Positions 25,935 through 34,127 of a DNA stretch of 64,000 nucleotides are shown piece by piece. The notes under the pieces were generated by a model. The model was not told the DNA's origin. It searched no databases and saw only the letters and a list, made by a program, of their open reading frames with translations. Source of the stretch: Microbacterium oxydans (GTDB taxonomy: Bacteria > Actinomycetota > Actinomycetes > Actinomycetales > Microbacteriaceae); contig NZ_JYIW01000021.1 of assembly GCF_000956525.1 (NCBI RefSeq), positions 62,001 to 126,000 on the forward strand, in the 5' to 3' direction. The position numbers were made by a program, and so were the translations under genes. Positions within the stretch are counted from its first letter, which is position 1; every line of letters starts with the position of its first letter.

Positions 25935-26291
25935 TTATCGCTCGTACCAGCACTGTAGTGCGTATTTTTTGGGCTGGTGCGCGCTTGTCGATTTCCACTG
26001 ACAGTAGGAACTCGTATTCACCAGAGCGTGAGTTAGCGTCGCAGTGCTTCCCCCGCTCTGGGTCCCAACTCCCACCTGTGTGACCTGGGCGTACGTGGTC
26101 AGCACGAGGGCCTGTGCACGCCCACCGCTCATCTGCTTGGTTCCCGACGACAGCGTTTGATTCTGGCTTGATGAACCGTCGAAGTAGAGGTTCCAGCTAG
26201 CGGCTGACGCGGCCAATGGGAAGCCGAGGACAAGGAGTGCGGTTACGGCAGCAGCCGCGAGCACCTGTCCGAACCCTCGCCTGGCTTTCAT
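25935..26291 (-). CDS. Small secreted protein of unknown function
   Basis: A 118-residue protein with a classical signal peptide ending near ASAA (residue ~31), leaving a mature domain of about 87 residues that starts SWNLYFDGSSSQNQTL. The mature part is rich in Ser, Thr and Gln, predicted beta, and has two cysteines (SSYCQWKS, LQCWYER). The lack of a lipobox separates it from its neighbours. AGGAAG lies upstream of the ATG at 26291. It could be a secreted toxin, bacteriocin or inhibitor; sequence alone does not say. It is 22 bases upstream of the 135-residue lipoprotein on the same strand, so the two are probably co-transcribed. Confidence 0.6.
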   Translation of the reverse strand: MKARRGFGQVLAAAAVTALLVLGFPLAASAASWNLYFDGSSSQNQTLSSGTKQMSGGRAQALVLTTYAQVTQVGVGTQSGGSTATLTHALVNTSSYCQWKSTSAHQPKKYALQCWYER

Positions 26292-26462
26292 TCGACAGGC
26301 TTCCTGAGAGAAGTGACCGGATGCCGTCGTCGAGACCGCGGAATGCGGATTGGTCACTTGCCTGAACAGACGTCTGAGTATTGAGTCTCGAGCCCCAATC
26401 TCCGAGGACGCCCTCGAGAGATACTCGGACTGGACGTGGAGGGCCGACAGCGAGGAGCTGAC

Positions 26463-27704
26463 ATGACGGATGACGTGGTCACTTGGCGAGACCGGGCTTT
26501 CCCCGACGGTGGCGTGCCGCTCGCCGAAGTCGGTGCGCAGGGATGGAATCTCCTGAACGGTGACTTCCATCTGCCAGTGGTCGCGTTGCGGGACAACGCC
26601 ATCGAGCGCAATCTCGGATTGATGCGGGACTATTGCGCGCGCCATGACGTGCTTCTCGCGCCGCACGCGAAGACCACGATGAGTCCGGCCCTGGTCGAAC
26701 GCCAGCTCGCGGCCGGGGCGTGGGGTGTCACGGTCGCCAACGTCCAGCAGGCGAGGGTCTTTCTCACCGCTGGAGTGCAGCGCATCCTGATCGCCAATCC
26801 GGTCGTCGGTCCCGCCGACCTCACCTACCTCGCCGCGTGCCAGCGGGCGGATCCCGACCTTCAGGTGCTGATGCTGGTCGACTCCGTCGAGACGGTCTCC
26901 GCACTCGCGGATCGCGTGATCGGTGCCGACGATGATCCTCGCCCCCAATCCGTGATGATCGAGCTCGGCTATTCCGGCGGACGCGGAGGGGTGCGGTCCA
27001 CGGAGGAGGCCATGCGTATCGCGCAGGCGGTCCACGAGGCCGACGGGTTGCAGCTCGTCGGCCTCGAAGGATACGAAGGACTCGTGCCTGGACGTGACCT
27101 CGACGAGCGTCGACGTCACGTCGCAGAGTTCCTCGGATGGTCCGCGACCGTGCTCCACGATCTCTTGGACCGCGGAATGCTTCCCGCGCGCGGTGCCCTC
27201 GTGTCGTTCGGCGGCAGCTCGTACTTCGATCTGGTCGTCACGCAGTTCCGCGAAGCCTGGACCGGAGACCGCATCGAGGTGGTTCTGCGCAGCGGGTGCT
27301 ATCTGACTCATGACCACGGCCTCTACGCGCGCACATCGCCGTTCACAGGGCGCGATCCGGAGCCGCTGCCGGCGCTCGAAGTGTGGGCCGAAGTACTGTC
27401 CTGCCCGGAGCCGGGGCGTGCGATCCTCGGCGCCGGTCGCCGCGACGTCTCGACCGACGCGGATCTGCCCCTGCCCTTCGCCGTCCGACGCGGCGGACGC
27501 ACGCAGCCGGTCGAAGGGCTCCAGGTCACCGGAGTCAACGACCAGCACGCAATGGTCTCCGTCCCGGAGCACCTCTCCCTCGAGGTCGGCGACCTCGTGG
27601 GTCTCGGCATCTCACACCCCTGCACGACGTTCGACAAGTGGCGGCTCATCCCGGTCGTCACCGATAGATACGAGGTGACAGGTGCTGTCCGTACCTACTT
27701 CTGA
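26463..27704 (+). CDS. D-serine dehydratase / D-threonine aldolase-like PLP enzyme
   Basis: A 413-residue fold-type III PLP enzyme. Lys70 in PHAKTTMSP should bind PLP, and the C-terminal HPCTTFDKW (His385, Cys387) matches the zinc site of eukaryotic-type D-serine dehydratase (DSD1) and D-threonine aldolases. It is expected to deaminate D-serine or split D-3-hydroxyamino acids in the cytosol. The ATG at 26463 follows GAGGAG. It overlaps the downstream M20 gene by 23 bases, so the two are co-expressed. It opens the catabolic region in which an M55 D-aminopeptidase and an N-acylamino acid racemase are encoded, supporting a D-amino acid role. Dehydratase versus aldolase is undecided. Confidence 0.82.
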   Translation: MTDDVVTWRDRAFPDGGVPLAEVGAQGWNLLNGDFHLPVVALRDNAIERNLGLMRDYCARHDVLLAPHAKTTMSPALVERQLAAGAWGVTVANVQQARVFLTAGVQRILIANPVVGPADLTYLAACQRADPDLQVLMLVDSVETVSALADRVIGADDDPRPQSVMIELGYSGGRGGVRSTEEAMRIAQAVHEADGLQLVGLEGYEGLVPGRDLDERRRHVAEFLGWSATVLHDLLDRGMLPARGALVSFGGSSYFDLVVTQFREAWTGDRIEVVLRSGCYLTHDHGLYARTSPFTGRDPEPLPALEVWAEVLSCPEPGRAILGAGRRDVSTDADLPLPFAVRRGGRTQPVEGLQVTGVNDQHAMVSVPEHLSLEVGDLVGLGISHPCTTFDKWRLIPVVTDRYEVTGAVRTYF

Positions 27705-28845
27705 GGCGGTTCGGAACCTCGAAGGTTCACGCTTCGAGCTCCTGGAGTTCCTCGCTGACCTGGAACACCTGGTGACGATCGAGTCGCCGTCGGCCGATCA
27801 CGATGCCGTCGCCCGCTCTGCTGTCGTGCTCTCCGACGTGATCGAGCACCGGCTGGGCAGGCGCCCCGAGACCCTGCGGATCGACGGGGTCGACCACGTC
27901 GTGCTGCAGGGTCGTGACAGCCGGGTGCTGCTGCTCGGCCACCATGACACGGTCTGGCCGATCGGAAGCCTTGCGGAATTGCCGTTCACCGTCGACGGAG
28001 GAGTCATCCGCGGCCCCGGATGCTTCGACATGCTGGTGGGGGTCGTACAGATCGTGCATGCGCTCGCGATGCTCCGTGCCAGGCACGGTGACGGCGTGCT
28101 CGACCAGGTCACGGTCTTGGTGACCGGTGATGAGGAAGTCGGATCCGTCACCTCGCGCGCGCTGATCGAGTCCAGGGCCACCGGATGCCGCGCCGCCCTC
28201 GTGCTCGAGGCCGCAGGGCCCGGTGGCGCGCTCAAGACCGAGCGCAAAGGCGTGTCGTTGTACGAACTCGAGGTGCTCGGTCGGGCGGCGCACAGCGGGC
28301 TGGAGCCCGAACGGGGGATCAACGCCACGGTCGGCGTGGCGCACCTCGTCATCGCCCTGGCCGCTCTGGCCGACCCCGCCGTCGGCACCACGGTCACACC
28401 AACGCTGATGTCATCCGGCACGACAGGCAACACCGTGCCGGACCGCGCAACGGTCGCGGTCGACGTCAGAGCGACGACCATCGCCGAGCAGGAGCGGGTC
28501 GACACCGCGATGAGAGAGCTGCGCCTCGGTGTCGAGGGGGCGACGCTCGTCGTGCACGGCGGGGTCAACCGTCCTCCTCTGGAAGCCGCGGCATCCGCCG
28601 ACCTCTTCGCGCGCGCGGCGGCACTGGCCGCAGACCTCGGCCATCCACCGCTCGTGGGGATGGCCGTGGGAGGAGCATCGGACGGCAACTTCACGGCCGG
28701 TGCCGGTGTGGCGACCCTCGATGGGCTCGGAGCAGTCGGCGGAGGAGCGCACGCTCGCGACGAACACGCCGAAGTCAGCGCGATCCAGCCGCGCACCGAG
28801 CTGTTGGCAGCCCTGGTGCGCGACCTGATCAGCGACGGTTCGTGA
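27682..28845 (+). CDS. M20 family metallohydrolase (deacylase / carboxypeptidase)
   Basis: A 387-residue dizinc M20 hydrolase. Ligands and catalytic residues are seen in LLGHHDTVWPIGS (His87, Asp89), GPGCFDMLVG (bridging Asp), GDEEVGS (catalytic Glu and ligand Glu), a Glu in LEAAGPGG and the late His in AHARDEH. The inserted dimerisation domain is present. It resembles carboxypeptidase G2, ArgE/DapE and N-acyl amino acid deacylases. The GTG start at 27682 lies inside the preceding gene and has a GAGGTGA site. In this context it is a candidate for the deacylation step of an N-acyl D-to-L amino acid route. It overlaps the convergent M55 gene by 17 bases. Confidence 0.85.
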   Translation: MLSVPTSEAVRNLEGSRFELLEFLADLEHLVTIESPSADHDAVARSAVVLSDVIEHRLGRRPETLRIDGVDHVVLQGRDSRVLLLGHHDTVWPIGSLAELPFTVDGGVIRGPGCFDMLVGVVQIVHALAMLRARHGDGVLDQVTVLVTGDEEVGSVTSRALIESRATGCRAALVLEAAGPGGALKTERKGVSLYELEVLGRAAHSGLEPERGINATVGVAHLVIALAALADPAVGTTVTPTLMSSGTTGNTVPDRATVAVDVRATTIAEQERVDTAMRELRLGVEGATLVVHGGVNRPPLEAAASADLFARAAALAADLGHPPLVGMAVGGASDGNFTAGAGVATLDGLGAVGGGAHARDEHAEVSAIQPRTELLAALVRDLISDGS

Positions 28846-29674
28846 GCACCTGCCGGGCGTTCTCGCTGCCCTGCGCCAGTTCGTAGAGCACGGTGATGAG
28901 CCCCAGCAGATCCGCGGCGTTGTCGAGTTCCGCGGTGATGGTGCGGTCGGCGGTGCGATGGCACCCGGGGATGCAGGCGCCGAGCTCGGCCGCCACCGGC
29001 GAGGGCATGTCGACCTCGAGGGTGAGGGGGAGCTCGGTGACGGGGCGGCGGAGCGAGGCAGCATCGGCGACCGCGCGAGCGGCTCCTTCGCGCACCAGCT
29101 CGCGGGCGACGCTCGGCGCGACGGTGTCGGTGGCGGAGAATCCGTGGGCCCTCTTGACCGTCACGATCGTCGCACCCGAGAACACGTCGGAGGCGATCGC
29201 GCCGATCACGTCGTCGCCCGTGACGAGTCCGACCGGAACGCCGAGAGATGCGGCGTAGATCGCGTTGACCTCGGCCTCCGAGACACGGGCTCCGTTGATC
29301 CGCACCTCGCCGAAATGGGCCGAGAAGGTGTGGGCCAGGACACCCGGTGCGCCTGCCGGCGCGTGGTACCCCACGAACAGGGCGACATCGCAATCCTCGG
29401 TGAGGCCTTCCGCCATGCACTGCGCCTTCGGGGAGCCGAAGACGAGGCGGGCGCGCGGGTCGAGCCGGTCGTGCAGCAGATTGTCCATCGTGCCGTGGGA
29501 GTCGTTGACGAGCACGCTGGTCGCCCCGCCCTCGAAGGCTCCGGCGATCGCCGCATTGGCCTCGTGCGTCATGAGCTCCTGGGCTCTGGCGTACCCGGTG
29601 CCCCCGCGGACGACCTGGTCGAGGGTTGCCACACCGGCGATGCCCTCCATGTCGATCGAGATGTAGACCTTCAC
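28829..29674 (-). CDS. M55 family D-aminopeptidase (DppA-like)
   Basis: A 281-residue zinc peptidase like Bacillus DppA, which removes D-amino acids (for example D-Ala) from the N-terminus of peptides. Conserved metal residues: Asp8 and Glu10 in SIDMEGIAG, His in VNDSHGTMDN, His in VGYHAPAG and Glu in ARVSEAEVNA. No export signal, so it acts on imported peptides. It is transcribed leftward, overlapping the M20 gene at its 3' end and diverging from the PucR regulator across 110 bases. Its D-specificity is the best single clue that the region deals with D-amino acid peptides. Confidence 0.9.
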   Translation of the reverse strand: MKVYISIDMEGIAGVATLDQVVRGGTGYARAQELMTHEANAAIAGAFEGGATSVLVNDSHGTMDNLLHDRLDPRARLVFGSPKAQCMAEGLTEDCDVALFVGYHAPAGAPGVLAHTFSAHFGEVRINGARVSEAEVNAIYAASLGVPVGLVTGDDVIGAIASDVFSGATIVTVKRAHGFSATDTVAPSVARELVREGAARAVADAASLRRPVTELPLTLEVDMPSPVAAELGACIPGCHRTADRTITAELDNAADLLGLITVLYELAQGSENARQVLTNRR

Positions 29675-29784
29675 CGTTGACTCCTCATGCTCATGCGCGG
29701 ACTCTCACCATTCTCGCCTCGGCGGCGACGCAGGCGATCGTGCGATCGACCAGTATCGAAGTCCTCCTGCTGTACGCTCATCCC

Positions 29785-31398
29785 ATGTCGGCCGCGACGT
29801 TCACGACCAACCTGGGGCAGCTGACCGAGCGCCTGGGGACGACTCTGCTCACTCTCGAAGCGGGGCGGGCGCAGGCCGCGCGGCCGGTGTCGACCGTCGT
29901 GCTGCACGATCCGCTGGATCCGCCGGAGATCACGCAGGACGCGATCGTGCTGGCGGTGGCGGTGGCGACCGATGACGACCTCGCCGATCTGGTGCGCCAA
30001 GCAGGTGAGGCGCGTGCGGCCGCGCTGATCGTCCGCGAATCGCTCCCGGTGAGTCGCGAGGTCGCCGCGAGCGCCGAGCAGTACCAGGTCTCGCTCTTCG
30101 GCCTGGTGCGCGGCGCGTCGTGGGTGCAGGTCGCGACCCTGCTCATCAGTGCCCTCAACCTCGGTCCGAGCGGTGCGGAGCAGGGCGCCAATGACCCCGC
30201 GCGGGATCTCTTCACGCTCGCCGACTCCGTGTCAGCGCTGCTGGGCGCGCCGGTCACGATCGAAGACCGCTCCTCGAGGGTCGTGGCCTTCTCGGCCAAC
30301 CAGCTCGGCACGGACGAGGCCCGCCGACTCACCATCCTCGGCCTTCAGGTGCCAGAGGTGTACAGCAACCATCAGCGCACGCAGGGTGTCTTCCCTCTCA
30401 TCTACGGCTCAGAGCGCCCCATCTTCCTGGCCAAGCCGGCGCCCGACACGATGCCGCGAGTGGCGATGCGCATCGCGGCGGGTGACGAGGTGTTGGGCTC
30501 GATCTGGGCGGTGACGCCAGAGCCCTTCGACGCCGAGCGCGAGCTGCGCATGATCGAGGCCGCGCAGGTCGTCGGTCTGGCCATGCTGCGCGCCCGGGTC
30601 AGTGCGGATGCCGCGGAGCGGGTGGCCGAGTCCTTGGGGATGATGCTGCTCGACGGAGGATCGTCGGCGCGGGAAGCCGCGCAGCAGCTCGGGTTCGAGA
30701 GGTCGCCCGCCTGCGTCCTCGTGCTGGGGCCGCTCCAGGATGAGGACGAGATCCGCACGGTGTCCGACACGCAGCGCGCCGCCGCGGCGCTCCGCATGCA
30801 TCTGCGCTCCGTGCACCCCCGCGCGATCGCGATCCCGATGGGTGGACTCGTCTACGCGGTCGTTCCACTGCGCAGTGCCGACGAGCATGCGGTCGCGGCG
30901 GTCGAGCGCTTGGCGACGGAGTTCGTCGGCCGCCTCGACACGTCGACGGAGTTCTGTGCCGGCCTCGGCGATGTGGTGAGCGATGTGAGCGGGCTGTCGC
31001 TCTCGCGGCGCAACGCGGAGGCGACGCTGCGGGTGCTCCGCTCGCGACCGGAGCGCGTCGGCAGAGCCGCCAGGTTCGCCGATGTCCAGATCGACGCCCT
31101 GATGTTCCGGATCGGCGACCTGCTCGACGCTGACGGTGTCACGCTCGACGGACCGCTCATCGTGCTGCGGGAGTACGACGCGTCCCACCGCACCGAGCTG
31201 GTGGCGACCCTCCGAGCCTGGCTCGAGCATTTCGGCGACGTGCTCGCCGCTTCTCGCGAGGTCCACATCCACAAGAACACGTTCCGGTATCGGCTCGAAC
31301 GCATCGAGGAGATCACGGGCGCGGATCTTCGAGACCCTGACACTCGTTTCGGGCTGCTGCTGCAGCTGCGTCTCGAGGCCCTCGTGCCGTCGAACTGA
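29785..31398 (+). CDS. PucR family transcriptional regulator
   Basis: A 537-residue regulator with an N-terminal PucR-like sensing domain, a central GGDEF-related/ACD region and a C-terminal helix-turn-helix of the PucR/CdaR type (VHIHKNTFRYRLERIEEITG, ~495-515). Such proteins activate purine, amino acid or peptide catabolism in response to a metabolite. The ATG at 29785 is chosen because the preceding frame is Pro/Ala-rich and lacks homology. It lies between the divergent M55 gene and the peptide transporter operon, so it is the likely local controller; the ligand is unknown. Confidence 0.85.
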   Translation: MSAATFTTNLGQLTERLGTTLLTLEAGRAQAARPVSTVVLHDPLDPPEITQDAIVLAVAVATDDDLADLVRQAGEARAAALIVRESLPVSREVAASAEQYQVSLFGLVRGASWVQVATLLISALNLGPSGAEQGANDPARDLFTLADSVSALLGAPVTIEDRSSRVVAFSANQLGTDEARRLTILGLQVPEVYSNHQRTQGVFPLIYGSERPIFLAKPAPDTMPRVAMRIAAGDEVLGSIWAVTPEPFDAERELRMIEAAQVVGLAMLRARVSADAAERVAESLGMMLLDGGSSAREAAQQLGFERSPACVLVLGPLQDEDEIRTVSDTQRAAAALRMHLRSVHPRAIAIPMGGLVYAVVPLRSADEHAVAAVERLATEFVGRLDTSTEFCAGLGDVVSDVSGLSLSRRNAEATLRVLRSRPERVGRAARFADVQIDALMFRIGDLLDADGVTLDGPLIVLREYDASHRTELVATLRAWLEHFGDVLAASREVHIHKNTFRYRLERIEEITGADLRDPDTRFGLLLQLRLEALVPSN

Positions 31399-31568
31399 CG
31401 CCGGCACGGCCTTCGGGGGCTGCTCTCTCGGAACCACCCCGTCTAGAACTAGGTCGATCGTCCAACGGATCCTGCGATTCATCAGCTGAACGCACGATGA
31501 GCGATCTGCGAGCGCGGGTGAAACTGTGAGGAACATCAGCCCATTCAGATCAATGGCGGTCCCGAATC

Positions 31569-33113
31569 ATGAGAACCCGAACTTATGCACTCCCGCTCCT
31601 TCTCGCCGTAGCGCTCGGTATCACCGCATGCGGCGGCCCGTCGTCGTCAGGTGAGGACTTCGTGAAGGATGGCTCCTTCTCGGTGGCCATCAACTCGGAC
31701 CCCGGCGATCTGAACCCGTTGACGACGAACATCGTCAACGCGCAGATCGTGGGCGCATACTCCTACGACACGCTCCTGTACGTCGATCCGGAGACCGTGA
31801 AGCCCGAGCCCTACCTCGCCGAGAGCTGGACCGAGAGCCCGACCAAGGTCACCTACACGCTGCGCGACGGCATCACCTGCGCGGATGGCACGCCGTTCAC
31901 GGCGGAGACCGCCGCCGCGAACCTGAACTGGATCCTCGATCCGGCCAACGAGTCGCCGAGGCTGGAGTCAGTGGTGCCCTCCGACGCCACCATCACGGCC
32001 GAGGGCAACACCCTCACCGTCTCGACCACGCAGCCGCGCCCGTTCATGCTCTACGACCTCGGCAGCCAGCAGATGGTGTGCGACGCGGGTCTCGCCGATC
32101 CCTCCAGCCTCTCCGCCGGCAGCAACGGCACCGGCCTGTTCCAGATCGATGATGTCGTCGCCGGCGACTCGATCACGCTGACGCGTCGCGACGGCTACGA
32201 ATGGGGTCCCAAGGCGACGACGAGCACGACGGAGGGTGTGCCGAAGACGGTGACCATCAAGATCGTGCCGAGTCCGTCGACGGCGGCCAACCTGCTGCGT
32301 TCGGGCGGGCTCAACGCGGCGGTGGTCAGCGGGAAGGACGAGGAACGACTGGGCGAGCTGAAGTCGCTGTCGTCCCCGACGATCTCCGGGATGATCATCT
32401 ACAACCACAACGCCGAGATGCCGACCGCCGACACCGGCGTGCGCAGGGCGCTCACACAGGCGGTCGATCTCGACACGCTCACCGACATCCTCACAGAGGG
32501 CAAGGGTGAACGTGCGAAGTCGCTGCTCGGTGAAGAACCGAGCCTGTGCAGCTACGACTCGATCGACGGGACGCTGCCGACCTACGACCCCAAGGCCGCA
32601 GCCTCGGCATTGGCCGGGGTCAAGGGCGCCGAGATCACCCTCATCTACGACAACAGCACGGCTTCCCGGAGCGCAGCGGCGGAGTACGTCGCCACGCAGT
32701 GGGAGGACGCCGGGGTCAAGGTCACCCTCGACGGTGGCGACGAGAACTACGTCCTCGCCAACACCTTCGCCGCAGAGGACCCGACCAAATGGACGGCCAG
32801 CCTCGGCCTGATCCTGCAATCGGGAACGCCGGCGATCTTCCCGCAGTACCTGAGCGGTCCGGTGCCCCCCGACGGCACGAACTTCGCCGGGATCGAGAAC
32901 GAGGCCTACGTGGAGGCCGCCACCGCAGCCGCCGACCTGGCGGGCGAGGAGGCGTGCAACACCTGGCGCGACGCCGAGGCCGCACTGTTCGACGCCGCAG
33001 ACCTCGTCCCGGTCTCGATGACCCCGTTCAAGATGTACTTCAACGGGGCAGAGTCGATCATCCGGCCGGTCGGCGGATACCTGCCCGGTGCGGCGATCCG
33101 CGTCCTCTCATGA
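31569..33113 (+). CDS. Oligopeptide ABC importer, binding lipoprotein (family 5)
   Basis: A 514-residue extracellular solute-binding protein of the DppA/OppA type. The signal peptide ends in a lipobox with Cys21 (ITACGG). Family blocks: VAINSDPGDLNPLTT, PEPYLAESWTESP, YTLRDGITCADGTPFTAE and the conserved DEERLGELKSL-to-MTPFKMY C-half. It should bind peptides or related compounds outside and pass them to the permeases encoded next. No strong ribosome site precedes the ATG at 31569. The stop overlaps the DppB-like gene by four bases. The 170-base gap upstream separates it from pucR. Confidence 0.92.
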   Translation: MRTRTYALPLLLAVALGITACGGPSSSGEDFVKDGSFSVAINSDPGDLNPLTTNIVNAQIVGAYSYDTLLYVDPETVKPEPYLAESWTESPTKVTYTLRDGITCADGTPFTAETAAANLNWILDPANESPRLESVVPSDATITAEGNTLTVSTTQPRPFMLYDLGSQQMVCDAGLADPSSLSAGSNGTGLFQIDDVVAGDSITLTRRDGYEWGPKATTSTTEGVPKTVTIKIVPSPSTAANLLRSGGLNAAVVSGKDEERLGELKSLSSPTISGMIIYNHNAEMPTADTGVRRALTQAVDLDTLTDILTEGKGERAKSLLGEEPSLCSYDSIDGTLPTYDPKAAASALAGVKGAEITLIYDNSTASRSAAAEYVATQWEDAGVKVTLDGGDENYVLANTFAAEDPTKWTASLGLILQSGTPAIFPQYLSGPVPPDGTNFAGIENEAYVEAATAAADLAGEEACNTWRDAEAALFDAADLVPVSMTPFKMYFNGAESIIRPVGGYLPGAAIRVLS

Positions 33114-34126
33114 CCACCACGCTGCCCCGGACGGATGCCCTGGCAACCGTCCGGGGTCGGCGGGCTCGTTCCTCCCGGGGCGGGGCCGTGGGCGCCTTCC
33201 TCCTGCGCCGGGTCATCCGCCTGTTCTGGTCGGTGGTCGCGCTCGTGACCGTCGTCTTCCTCATGGTGCGCATGATCCCCGGAGACCCGGTGCGCAACGC
33301 GCTCGGCACCAACGCGACAGCGGCCATCGTCGAAGCCCGTCGTGAGAGCCTCGGGCTCAACGACCCGCTCTGGCAGCAGTACCTCTCCTTCTGGAAGGGA
33401 CTGCTGACCGGGAATCTGGGCGACTCGTTCTCGCTGAACCTCCCGGTCACCACGATCCTCGAACAGCGCCTTCCGGCGACACTCGAACTCGCGTTCCTGT
33501 CGCTCGCGACCGTGCTGGTGGTCTCGATCCCGCTGGGCATCGTGATCGCCGCGCTGACCCGCGGCGGACGTCGCCCCGGTCTCGACGTGGCCTACACCTC
33601 GGTCAGCGGACTGGTCGCCGTCATCCCGGAGTTCGTGATCGGCGTCGCTCTGGTCTACGTGTTCGCCGTGCAGACGACACTGCTGCCGGTCGCCGGCCGC
33701 GAGGGTGCGAACTCCTACGTGCTGCCCGTGCTCGCGCTGTCGATCGGGCTCATCGCTGGGGTCTCCCGCATCGTGCGCGTCGAAGCGCTCACCGTCTTCT
33801 CGCAGGACTACATCCGCACCGCCCGCGCCAAGCGCATGTCGCGGCGTCGCCTCTACCTCAACCACGCACTGCCGAACCTCGTGACCCCCGCGCTCACCGT
33901 CGGCGGCCTCGTGCTCGGCTCGCTCGTCGCCGGCACGGTGCTCGTGGAGACGATCTTCTCGTGGCCGGGACTCGGGCTCACGATCGTGGACGCGGTGCGG
34001 AGCAAGGACTTCCCGCTCGCGCAGGGCATCGTGCTCGTCTACGGGCTGATCGTCCTCGTCGCGAACCTCCTCATCGACTTCGTCCTGGTGTGTCTCGACC
34101 CACGCTCGACGCTGAAGGACGCCTGA
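33110..34126 (+). CDS. Oligopeptide ABC importer, DppB-like permease
   Basis: A 338-residue membrane permease with six helices (the first at ~34-55). The family signatures VRMIPGDPVRNALG near the N-terminus and DYIRTARAKRMSRRRLYLNHALPN (the EAA loop contacting the ATPases) are visible. The ATG sits in an ATGA overlap with the binding-protein stop (33110-33113). The next gene, the permease-ATPase fusion, begins one base after its stop. It forms the importer pore with the DppC half of that fusion. Confidence 0.92.
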   Translation: MTTTLPRTDALATVRGRRARSSRGGAVGAFLLRRVIRLFWSVVALVTVVFLMVRMIPGDPVRNALGTNATAAIVEARRESLGLNDPLWQQYLSFWKGLLTGNLGDSFSLNLPVTTILEQRLPATLELAFLSLATVLVVSIPLGIVIAALTRGGRRPGLDVAYTSVSGLVAVIPEFVIGVALVYVFAVQTTLLPVAGREGANSYVLPVLALSIGLIAGVSRIVRVEALTVFSQDYIRTARAKRMSRRRLYLNHALPNLVTPALTVGGLVLGSLVAGTVLVETIFSWPGLGLTIVDAVRSKDFPLAQGIVLVYGLIVLVANLLIDFVLVCLDPRSTLKDA

Positions 34127-34127
34127 C

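Larger units (their letters stand above)
21889..26400. mobile_element. Decayed insertion / genomic island next to tRNA-Leu
   Basis: The conserved block ends at fhaA and tRNA-Leu, and the next 4.5 kb contain only mobile-type remnants: a recombinase-helicase chimera, a Cys-rich phage-like ORF, a frameshifted TnpB gene, two unrelated lipoproteins and a small secreted protein, mostly transcribed leftward. Base composition looks lower in GC than both flanks, for example in 25.1-26.0 kb. No intact integrase, no matching att repeat and no clear right border were found; the right limit is set where the coherent catabolic genes begin. This is an inferred remnant, not a proven element. Confidence 0.5.

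Noticed and set aside
25935..26291. Small secreted protein as a lactococcin 972-type bacteriocin
   Set aside because: Size and signal peptide fit, but the characteristic mature sequence and the membrane/ABC immunity partners are missing.
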